In this document: positions 54,935-64,000 of the stretch, in pieces
Numbering within the stretch: position 1 is the stretch's first letter
How the letters are laid out: every line of letters starts with the position of its first letter
NCBI RefSeq assembly: GCF_038502225.1
Contig: NC_091308.1
Span: 21,607,614-21,671,613 of the forward strand
Direction of reading: 5' to 3'
DNA: 64,000 nucleotides
DNA from: Cherax quadricarinatus
Taxonomy: Eukaryota > Arthropoda > Malacostraca > Decapoda > Parastacidae
Position numbers and translations under genes: made by a program
The notes under the pieces: model-generated
Database searches by the model: none
Told to the model about the DNA's origin: nothing
Seen by the model: the letters and a program-made list of their open reading frames with translations, nothing else

Positions 54935-55773
54935 GTTTGGTAAAAGGTTATTATAAATAGTGCATAAAACTGCATCAGCTGAATGAAAAGGTCTGTATAC
55001 AGAATAAACACATGGTAAATATTATGCCACTCCAGAAAAGGAAACTGATCAAGAATAACATATTCAATCAATTTAGAAAGGAAAGCATGATTTGAAACAT
55101 GACAATAGTTTGATATTTTTTTCCTGAATGAAAGACATGATTCTTAAGAAGGGGAAAAACCAAGGCTCCCTTCATTGACTGGAAAACATCTGCTTTGAAA
55201 ACAACAATTAATCAACACAGCACTTTCATTTGGGGCAAGATCTTTGAAACATTTATAGAATTAAGTGCACAATAGGTCTAATTATAACCTGTAATATAAT
55301 GCAGCACTCCCTCCCCACCAACTAAAGGAACTAAGAAAAGTTAACTGAAGGACACTGCAAGCTGGAACAGTCATGGAGAACTCTGCACATGCTTAAACTG
55401 AATTCAAGTTTGAATAAATTTTCTCCATTTCCTGAGCAAAATAATCAAAGAAGGCTGGGCCAGTAAGGTCATTCAAATGAGGGAAAAGGAACCCCTGATC
55501 ACCATGACAAGATTCAGTTTTTTTACCCTGAAGTATTCCTACTTATGAGCCAATAATCTGTTCACGACTGCTCTACAAGCTTCTATGTAATAAAACCATG
55601 ATCCCAGAGTATGTAAACTATGCCATCAATGCTCCACACTTTACGAGACCTACATGACTGAGGAATATAAAAATCATACCAAGAGGCAAAATCACAAATC
55701 AAGATCATTTTAGTGATGAATTCTATTCCTATAATCAGAAATAGTTAATTAGATAAAAAATCTGAATACAAAC
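54935..55773. other. Intron sequence
   Basis: Apparently unique. I searched it on the minus strand for the expected coiled-coil exon and saw none. Confidence 0.4.
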
Positions 55774-55907
55774 CTGAATTTGCATGAAATTCCGTCTAAG
55801 TGTATCGCCAGCAGGTGCCTGGATAATAGAAGAGGGTTCACCAGGTTGTGTTGTTTCTTCTTCTTCATTGTCTGACCCACTATAGCTGAATGTTTCTTGT
55901 CTATCTG
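55774..55907 (-). CDS. msn: msn/MAP4K4-type kinase exon, acidic segment after the kinase domain
   Basis: The acceptor is TTTATAG (ending 55908) and the donor CAG|GTTTGT. The exon is 134 nt; the incoming G completes Ala and it ends in phase 0. It reads DRQETFSYSGSDNEEEE, then QPGEPSSIIQAPAGDTLRR and NFMQIQ. The vertebrate family has a YSGSEEEEE segment, then GEPSSI and TLRR at the same place, just before the coiled coil. This is the strongest diagnostic of the GCK-IV family here. The acceptor is a tandem TAGCAG, so a one-codon shorter exon starting at 55904 is possible. Confidence 0.92.
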
Positions 55908-56344
55908 CTATAAATGAGATTTAAGAGAAATTGATAGTAAGTTAAACTGGTAATTATGTAGTATTACAGAATAGCACCTAAACAAACTAAATTCAATACA
56001 GTACAATATATAACAACTCAATATGACCATAGCCTAGTCACAATCCGAGTTAAATAATTATAATAAGAATTAGAGTAACTAAAAGGGCAGAAAACGACCA
56101 ACTTTGTGGTGGGAAGACACGCTATGAGGTATCTCATATAAAAACTGAAATGAAGTCCCCTCAATTCAGTAATGAGTGTGCCCAACAAACAAGCTCTGAA
56201 AGGATTCATCTGTTACACCAGTGAAACAATAATCAAGGGTTTGCAGCAAAAAACAATAATAAGATGGGAAGAATTAGGCATGCCTCTATATGTAGTGAGA
56301 CAGTGAAGAAAATATATCAATACACAAAGGCATAAAACATGGAA
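55908..56344. other. Intron sequence
   Basis: No recognised repeat or exon. Confidence 0.4.
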
Positions 56345-56542
56345 AAGCAGGGATATGTGATGTCACCATGGATGTTTAATATATTTATAGATGGGGTTGT
56401 AAAAGAAGTGAACAGTAGGGTGTTAAGAGAAAGGTGTGGGAATGAAAGATAGTGAATCCAGTGCAAGGTGGGAGTTGTCACAGTTGCACTTTGCTGATGA
56501 CATGGTTCTTTTGGGAGATTTGGGAGAGAAGCTGCAAAGGTT

Positions 56543-56793
56543 TCTGGAGTTTATCTGGAGAGAGTTCCGGGGGTCAACGCCCCCGCGGCCCGGTCTGTGA
56601 CCAGGCCTCCTTAGGTCAGTGTCCCAGGATGCGACCCACACCAGTCGACTAACACCCAGGTACCCATTTTACTGATGGGGAACATAGACAACAGGTGGAA
56701 AGAAACACGTCCAATGTTTCTGCTCTGGCTGGGAATCGAACCCAGGCCCTCACCGTGTGAAGCGAGAGCGTTAACCACCAGGCCACCAGAGCC
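56543..56793 (-). mobile_element. tRNA-headed SINE, ~250 bp
   Basis: Inserted in the RTE copy with AGGTT duplicated at 56538-56542 and 56794-56798. On the minus strand it begins with a tRNA-like head (56792-56722), then a body containing GTCGACTGGTGTGGGTCGCA and CCGCGGGGGCGTTGACCCCC. It has its own internal polymerase III promoter boxes. Confidence 0.85.
56722..56792 (-). promoter_or_regulatory. tRNA-like SINE head with A and B boxes
   Basis: GCTCTGG and CCAGAGC form a perfect 7-bp acceptor-like stem. The A box is near TGGTGGTTAACGC and the B box is GGTTCGATTCC. The anticodon-like loop TTCACACG suggests a Val(CAC)-type ancestor but has eight bases. It is part of the SINE and not counted as a tRNA gene. 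Confidence 0.75.
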
Positions 56794-57510
56794 AGGTTGG
56801 TAAATGAATTTGGACAGGTACTTAAAAAAAAAGAAACTTAAATGTAAACATAGGAAAGATCAAAGTTATGAGACTATCTAAAAATATAAGCAATGAGAAA
56901 CTGAATATTAGATTGGAGGGAGTATGGAGGAAGTCAACGTGTTCAGATATTTGGGAGCAGACTTGATGGCAGATGGTTCTATGACAGATGGTAAAACCTA
57001 GAACTGATGAAAGGGAACAGGTGGTGGTCGACCAAGGCATCTGTGGAGACAAAGAAATTATCCATGGAGGCAATAAGAGGAATGCACAAGAGAATAGTTG
57101 TATCAGCATTGATGTATGGACAAGGAACATGGGTTTTGAATGTTACAGTGAGGAAGAGCCAAGAGGCAGTAGATATATATTTGAAGGAAATGTGGAGTGT
57201 GAATATCATGCAGAGCATTTTGAGTTTCGATATTAGATGAAGTGTGGTTTATATGAAATGATGTGCTGTTGGGGTGGGACGAAGGTAACATTTATGAAGT
57301 GATTCAGGGAAGCTTTAGTTCTGAAGGTGGGAGGTATACTGCCTGCACTCTGAGGAGGGATGGGGATGTTGATGTTTGGAGGGTCATCTGAACTGTGATG
57401 TTAGAGACATTCTAGGAAAACAGTGATTGAATGAGTGACAGTGAAAGTGTTTTCTTCTTTGGCAAGTCACTACCTCTATGAGAGATGGTCAAGTGTTGAA
57501 AAAATTGAGT

Positions 57511-57647
57511 AAAAAGGCATAACAGGAAAACAGTATTCATAATATGGTGAGGAAAAGGTAACAAAAAAGTAGTGCACTTCATGCCACCAGATATACCAGC
57601 AGAAACAATCTGAGCACTTGTGTACTTTCTGCAGGGTAAAAATATAA
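57511..57647. other. Intron sequence between two RTE remnants
   Basis: No feature recognised. Confidence 0.4.
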
Positions 57648-57680
57648 GCGAAACTGGCCGTTTCCCACCAAGGCAGGGTA

Positions 57681-57761
<81 letters not shown>

Positions 57762-58475
57762 CGTCATTCACTCCATCATTGTCTTACCAGAAGCACACCT
57801 ACACTAAGGTTTAAAAACTGCAACATATCAACACCCCTCCATCAGAGTGCAGGCACTGTACATACCACCTCCAGGAATTAAGTCCAGCTCCCTAAATCCC
57901 TTCATTAATGTTACTTTCCTCACACTCCAACAGCATGTCAAGTCATAAAAACCATTTGTCTCCACTCGCTCCTATCCAACATGTTTAAGCACGCTTGCTG
58001 GAAGTCCAAGCATCTCGCACACAAAGCTTCCTATACTCCCTCCCTCCAACCTTTCCTAGATCGACCCCTACCCTGTGTTCCTTGCACTACAGATTTATAT
58101 GCTAAGTCAGTCTATTTCATTCCATTCTCTCTAAATGTCCGAACCACTTCAACAACCCTTCATCAGCCCTCTGAGTAATACTTTTAGTAACCGCACACCT
58201 CCTCCTAATTTCCAAACTACGGATTCTCTGCACAATATTCACACTACACATTGCTCTCAGACACATCTCCAATGCCTCCAGCCTTCTCCTTGTTGCAACA
58301 TTCACCACCCATGCTTCACTCCCATATAAGAGCATTGGTATAACTACATTTTCATATATTCCTCTCTTTGCTTCCATGGATAACGTTCTTTGTCTCCATA
58401 GACTCCTCAGTGCACAACTCACCTTTTTTCTCCCATCACCAATTCTATGATTCACCTAGTCTTTCATAGACCCAT
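57648..58475 (-). pseudogene. RTE-type retrotransposon I (older lineage), RT C-terminus and 3' UTR
   Basis: On the minus strand: EVNHRIGDGRKKVSCALRSL-like block (58450-58395), RTLSMEAKRGIYENVVIPML, LYGSEAWVVNVATRRR (58320), CLRAMCSVNIVQRIRSLEIR, then LLKWFGHLERME (58117). A frameshift sits upstream of 58455. The 3' UTR continues to 57648, where the complement of the hallmark CCTGCCTTGGTGGGAAAC is seen. It includes a 74-base T run (A on the plus strand). Confidence 0.8.
57684..57757 (+). repeat. (A)74 run
   Basis: On the minus strand this is a T run within the RTE 3' UTR, at the place where other copies have TTTTCTTTCTTTTTT before the CACCCTGCC hallmark. It is therefore an expanded internal T tract and not a poly(A) tail. 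Confidence 0.85.
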
Positions 58476-59330
<855 letters not shown>

Positions 59331-59334
59331 TATA

Positions 59335-60453
59335 CAGTGGAACCTCAAAAATCGAACTTAATCCGTTCCTGGAGCTAGTTCTAAATTCGAAAAGTCTGAA
59401 ATTCAAAGCAATATTTCCCATAAGAAATAATGGAAATACAATTAATCCGTTCCAGAAACCCAAAAATATTCACACAAAAAATACATTTTATAGAGATTAA
59501 TTACAGTTTTACATACAACAAATACTATAGTTTTTAATTATGTATAGTAATACATATAAAATAACATTTTTACTTACCTTTATTGAAGATTGGCGATGGC
59601 ATCTGGAAGATAGGGAGGAGAGAGAGAGAGTCAGGGTTAGTGTTCGGAAGGAGAATCCCCCTCCATGAAGACTTCAGGTAAAGCCCTCTCTGGGGTTACT
59701 TCCCTTCTCTGTCTTTTAATGCCACTAGGACCAGCTTGAGAGTCACTGGACCCCTGTCTCACAAAATAACTCTCCACAGTCCTCTGTTTCTGGCGTCTCT
59801 TTAACATTTCCCTAAAATGGGACATGGTTCTGTCACTGAACTTGTTGCAAAGATGGCTTGTTTCAGCTTGCTCAGGGTGGTACTTCTCCACAAATATTTG
59901 GACATCATTCCCCTTGGCACAAATCTCCTTAATCTTTGAAGAAGGCACCTCATCCACTCCCTATATTAACACATTTCGCAACATCAGCTTCCTTGATTTG
60001 TTCTTTCTTTGGCAGGATAGAACCGATGGTCGACTTGTTTTTCCCATTCATCCTGGCAAGCTCAACAAGTCTCACACCACTCTCATACTTCTGTATTATT
60101 TCCTTCTTCACATCTATGGTGTTTCTCACTTTCTTTACCACAGGGGTACCACTAGCAAGTTTCTTTGGGCCCATGGCAGCTTATTTCACAGTCCCACAAG
60201 CACTAAACACAACAAAATAATTGTAAAATGCGTGAATGAGAGCGCAGGTTAGTGTTCACTCAAGCATAAACAAAGCTAGACTGCTCACGGTGCCTGCGCG
60301 GGGACGCGGACAGAGCGGGTGGCAGACAGGTCCTGTACCCGGTGGTCCGAAAATAGGGGCGCGTTCGATAATAGGGACACAGTTTGTCTGAAAAAATGGT
60401 CCTATTTTCGAAATGTTCGATATGTGATACCTACGATTTTTGAGGTTCCACTG
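59335..60453 (-). mobile_element. Tigger/pogo-type internal deletion derivative
   Basis: Ends CAGTGGAACCTCAAAAATCG and TTTTTGAGGTTCCACTG, flanked by TA (59333-59334, 60454-60455). On the minus strand the transposase start (MGPKKLASG at 60174, helix-turn-helix KKEIIQKYESGVRLVELAR) is followed directly by the C-terminal part (59957-59637: EKYHPEQAETSHLCNKFS, QRTVESYFVRQGSSDSQAG). The DDD core is gone. The PIP-box-like QRTVESYF is single here. Confidence 0.88.
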
Positions 60454-60463
60454 TATATACATA

Positions 60464-61967
60464 CAGTGGACCCTTGTTTTTTGTAATTAATTTGGTCCAG
60501 AGAGTGTGACTATTATTGAAATTGACAATTTGCAAATCCATTTTCCCCATAAGAAATAATGTAAATCCAATTAATTCGTTCCAGATACCCAGAAGTATCA
60601 AAAACAAAATTTTTTTTTACCTTAACCCTTTCAGGGTCCACAGGCCCTCTCAGAGACTTGTTCCCAGGGTCCCCCAAATTTCAAAAAAAAAAAAAAAATT
60701 CTCATGAAAAGATAGATAATCTTTTCCCAATCACAATGACACCAAAATTATGAAATCTGATGAAAAACGTACAGAATTATGCTCTCACGAAGTTAGCGGT
60801 CTCGATGATGTTTACGTATCGGTGATTTTGCCCACTTTGAGCCCTATTTTCGGCCAATTCCAATGTACTAGTCGACAAAAATCATAACTATTTCACTAGA
60901 ACTCCATTTTGTCTATTGAATGAGTACAAGACACCACCCATTTACCGATTTCAACTATCCAATATAGTGCTCAGAATTTAGCAATTTTGCCAATTTCACA
61001 CAAATTTCAAAAGATGCCACTTTCCAAACAGGGTCCAGAATAAACAAGAAAAATATTCCTGGCACTAAAATAACATTTTCTCTGTTCATTAGTCATGTCC
61101 CCATGCCCCTCTTACATTCTTTTGCTTTCCATTTTGAATTTTTATTCTCACAAAAAATAAAAGATTTACTGTTATGCAGACTACTGCATTAGTATAGAAA
61201 TGGTATAAATAATATCAGCACACTTGTGAAAGAATATTAGACTCACCAGTTGATGTGTATTGGATGCTTAGCATGATTTGTTTACTTTTGAACTTTGGCA
61301 AATATCGAACATTTCTGCTACTTTGAGCTCAATTTCAAGGTACTTTTCATTGTAAAACCAGTCAAAATCATCTCAATTTCTGTAGTGTCTTCCATTCTAT
61401 ACAATGAGACCAGGAAAACTAGAATACAACAATAAATACCATACGAAAATACAGTGCAAAGTCGCTGCTTTAATCCAAAAACACGGTCAAAGTTTCTTTT
61501 TTTTCTCATTATGCACTGTGTGCTGCAGGATTTTTTTATACTGCACACACTGACCACATAGACCCATTCTTTCATATGTAGGCCTACCAGCTTTCTCTCA
61601 CTAGATTTGAAGGCGCTAGAATTTATGAGTACTAGTACGTCAAGGACCCTGGTGTGTAAGCTGTACTAGTATGGCCGAAGCCCTGAAAGGGTTAAAGATA
61701 GATTTACATGCACAAAAGAATGAACATTCAACATGACAGTCACCTTTATTGAAGGCTGTTGTTGATGAATGGAAGACAGGGAGGAGGAGGAGAGGGAAGA
61801 GAGGTTATTGTTTGGAAGGGGAATCCCCCTCCATAAGGACTCTAGGTCACTTCAGGGGTCACTTCCCTACACACTTCCCTAGCTTAAATATAGATTTACA
61901 TGCAGAAAAGAATGGCAAATAAATGTAAAACACTAATAAAATGTATAAATTAACATTTAACATTACA
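60464..61967. mobile_element. Tigger-type remnant carrying a piggyBac-type MITE
   Basis: Begins CAGTGGACCCTTGTTTTTTG with TA at 60462-60463. After the nested MITE (60626-61691) a piece of reversed Tigger C-terminal sequence follows (CACCTTTATTGAAG at 61742; GGAATCCCCCTCCATAAGG at about 61821). The right end is not identified. Confidence 0.6.
60626..61691 (+). mobile_element. piggyBac-type MITE, 1066 bp
   Basis: TTAA at both sides (60622-60625, 61692-61695). Ends CCCTTTCAGGGTCC and CCCTGAAAGGG; the left 14 bases are identical to those of the autonomous element at 47213. The body is the same as 7096-8166. Confidence 0.9.
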
Positions 61968-63466
61968 TGTTTATAGAGGGGCCACAGATATATCAGATCA
62001 CTTTCTAGTTGTAGCTACACTGAATATAGATGGGATACAAGGAGAATAGATCAGGGAAGAGAGAGGTGAAGGTTTATAAACTAAAAGAGGAGGCAGTATA
62101 AGATATAAACAGCTATTGGAGGATAGATGGGCTAATGAGAGCATACAATGGGGTCGAATATAGGTTTAAAAATGTAGTGTTAGAGTGTTCTTTGTGGTTA
62201 CAGGAAAGTAGGAGGGAAGAGGAGCGATTGGTGGAATGATGAAAAGAGAGTAGTAAGGGAGAAAAAGTTAGCATATGATAAGTTTTTACAAAGTAGAAGT
62301 GATGCAAGGAGGGAAGAGTATATGAGAAAAAGAGAGAAGTTAAGAGAGTGGTGAAGCAATGTAAAAAGAGAGCAAATGAGAGAGTGGGTGAGATGTTATC
62401 AACAAATTTTGTTGAAAATAAGAAAAAGTTTTGGAGTGAGATTAACAAGTTAAGAAAGCCTAGAGAACAAATGGATTTGTCAGTTAAAAATAGGAGAGGA
62501 GAGTTATTAAATGGAGAGGTAGAGGTATTGGGAAGATGGAAGGAATATTTTGAGGAATTGTTAAATGTTGATGAAGATAGGGAAGCTGTGATTTCGTGTA
62601 TAGGGCAAGGAGGAATAACATCTTGTAGGAGTGAGGAAGAGCCAGTTGTGAGTGTGGGGGAAGTTCGTGAGGCAGTAGGTAAAATGAAAGGGGGTAAGGC
62701 AGCCGGGATTGATGGGATAAAGATAGAAATGTTAAAAGCAGGTGGGGATATAGTTTTGGAGTGGTTGGTGCAATTATTTAATAAATGTATGGAAGAGGGT
62801 AAGGTACCTAGGGATTGGCAGAGAGCATGCATAGTTCCTTTGTATAAAGGCAAAGGGGATAAAAGAGAGTGCAAAAATTATAGGGGGATAAGTCTGTTGA
62901 GTGTACCTGGTAAAGTGTATGGTAGAGTTATAATTGAAAGAATTAAGAGTAAGACGGAGAATAGGATAGCAGATGAACAAGGAGGCTTTAGGAAAGGTAG
63001 GGGGTGTGTGGACCAGGTGTTTACAGTGAAACATATAAGTGAACAGTATTTAGATAAGGCTAAAGAGGTCTTTGGGCATTTATGGATTTGGAAAAGGCGT
63101 ATGACAGGGTGGATAGGGGGGCAATGTGGCAGATGTTGCAAGTGTATGGTGTAGGAGGTAGGTTACTGAAAGCAGTGAAGAGTTTTTACGAGGATAGTGA
63201 GGCTCAAGTTAGAGTATGTAGGAAAGAGGGAAATTTTTTCCCAGTAAAAGTAGGCCTTAGACAAGGATGTGTGATGTCACCGTGGTTGTTTAATATATTT
63301 ATAGATGGGGTTGTAAGAGAAGTAAATGCGAGGGTCTTGGCAAGAGGCGTGGAGTTAAAAGATAAAGAATCATACACAAAGTGGGAGTTGTCACAGCTGC
63401 TCTTTGCCGATGACACTGTGCTCTTGGGAGATTCTGAAGAGAAGTTGCAGAGATTGGTGGATGCAC
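61968..63466 (+). pseudogene. RTE-type retrotransposon G (endonuclease end, linker, RT)
   Basis: Starts in the last endonuclease block (GATDISDHFLVVATLNI, 61980-62030), decayed linker to 62340, then a good frame 62348-63080: NKLRKPREQMDLSVKNRRGE, RWKEYFEELLNVDEDREAV, GKAAGIDGIKIEMLKAGG, DWQRACIVPLYKGKGDKREC, NYRGISLLSVPGKVYGRVII. A one-base frameshift near 63070 leads into MDLEKAYDRVDRGAMWQMLQ, GLRQGCVMSPWLFNIFIDG and F-A-D-D at 63402-63413. Coding stops at about 63466 where another repeat begins. Distinct from copies B-F by many residues. Confidence 0.85.
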
Positions 63467-64000
63467 ACTTACCTTTACTGAAGATTCTTGTTGGTGTATG
63501 GCAGACAGGGCAGAGGGAGGGGAGGCAAGTTTATTGTTGGAAAATATGACACTAATATCAACTCTACGGCCTACTTATCTATCACAATTCAACTAATATG
63601 ACATAATAAACAATATTAATAACATAGAAACATGGAATATACTCTAGAATGAATAAAATGAGTCATTATGTATGTCATGAGAGGTGTTGTTGTGTTGTGC
63701 TGTTGTTGGGTGTATAAGGATCACTGAGAGGATAAGCTGTCCATAATGGTGGTGAAGCAGCAGCTGAAGCGGCAGTGTTTTCTGTACCCCTATATAACTC
63801 CAACAACATTGGAGGAATTTAGAATTACTGAATCACTGAAGAAGGCACCCTCTACCACCATTCATACTGTCTAAAACATTGCTGAGACTTATAAATACTT
63901 TGTATATATTTCTAGACAATAGTCAATGACCAAGGCAGGTGAAAATGTTCACCTGTCAGTGTGATTGTTACTATTTGATTACTATTTCAGTACATAATAT
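63467..64000. repeat. Unidentified repeat-like sequence at the right edge
   Basis: Begins ACTTACCTTTACTGAAGATT, resembling the reversed 3' part of the Tigger elements (ACTTACCTTTATTGAAGATT at 19904 and 59573), and interrupts the RTE copy. No ORF is supported and the far end is outside the window. Confidence 0.4.

Larger units (their letters stand above)
56345..57510 (+). pseudogene. RTE-type retrotransposon H (older lineage), RT part, with a SINE inside
   Basis: Decayed RT: GYVMSPWMFNIFIDGVVKEV-like start (56350-56410), HFADDMVLLGD (56488-56520, Phe-Ala-Asp-Asp), then beyond the SINE KLNVNIGK, the GSMEEVNVF-like block (56920) and a shortened C-terminus with LYGQGTWVLN for the usual YGCEAWVVN (57107-57140). 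The 3' UTR resembles the family loosely. Several frameshifts. 5'-truncated. Confidence 0.7.

Noticed and set aside
56722..56792. A functional tRNA-Val gene
   Set aside because: It is the head of a SINE with its own target duplication, continuous with SINE body sequence, and the anticodon-like loop has eight bases.

Overview
The window reads as eukaryotic nuclear DNA from an arthropod, most likely a decapod crustacean; the species call is an inference from the repeat families and from one recognisable host gene. Almost all of the sequence is transposable elements, nested several deep. Threaded through it on the minus strand are small exons of one conserved gene: a misshapen/MAP4K4-TNIK-MINK (GCK-IV, Ste20-type) kinase. 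Five exons are supported by matching splice phases (58732-58615, 55907-55774, 42721-42486, 35376-35292, 34148-33721), and a sixth is likely (28511-28474). They encode the end of the kinase domain, an acidic segment, a proline-rich linker with an SH3-type motif, and a long Arg-Glu tract. The rest of the gene (most of the kinase domain, the coiled coil, the CNH domain) is not visible here.

Region 1-24 kb: remnants of a jockey/CR1-like LINE on the minus strand (0.7-4.1 kb), a tRNA-type SINE and a fold-back, then an RTE-type non-LTR element (4963-24108) split by a Ty3/gypsy-group LTR retrotransposon (5854-22779, TSD TGCTG). The LTR element has integrase upstream of reverse transcriptase, the order known from Gmr1-like elements. 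Its 5' LTR is split by another RTE copy (6176-11367, itself carrying three DNA-transposon insertions). Its gag is split by a Tigger-type derivative (12066-13172) and a Penelope-like element (13635-15430) carrying 197 uninterrupted CAG units. Its pol is split by a second Tigger derivative (17961-20614), which is itself split by an RTE copy.

Region 24-42 kb: a LINE endonuclease fragment, a 1.1-kb trinucleotide-repeat field attached to a second Penelope-like remnant, about 2 kb of unique intron DNA with a candidate microexon, a composite TA-flanked element, RTE copies (31155-33139; 36717-38002; 38127-42134), and kinase exons at 33.7-35.4 kb.

Region 42-64 kb: a kinase exon, a piggyBac-type MITE, a broken Tigger/pogo transposon (44473-46816), a nearly complete piggyBac element with an open 746-codon transposase (47213-50147), a related MITE, and a 2.36-kb array of 415-bp units arranged in direct and inverted orientation, each carrying a hammerhead-ribozyme-like fold (52563-54934). 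Two more kinase exons, a SINE in an RTE copy, further Tigger/piggyBac derivatives and an older RTE lineage follow.

The most interesting signals are the hammerhead-bearing 415-bp array (retrozyme-like) and the matching inverted hammerhead ends of the Penelope-like elements; the INT-before-RT gypsy element; a piggyBac transposase that is open throughout but lacks its second catalytic aspartate, surrounded by MITEs sharing its ends; and tandem amplification of a PCNA-binding-like (PIP box) motif in a Tigger derivative. No bacterial features, CRISPR arrays, rRNA or functional tRNA genes were seen.
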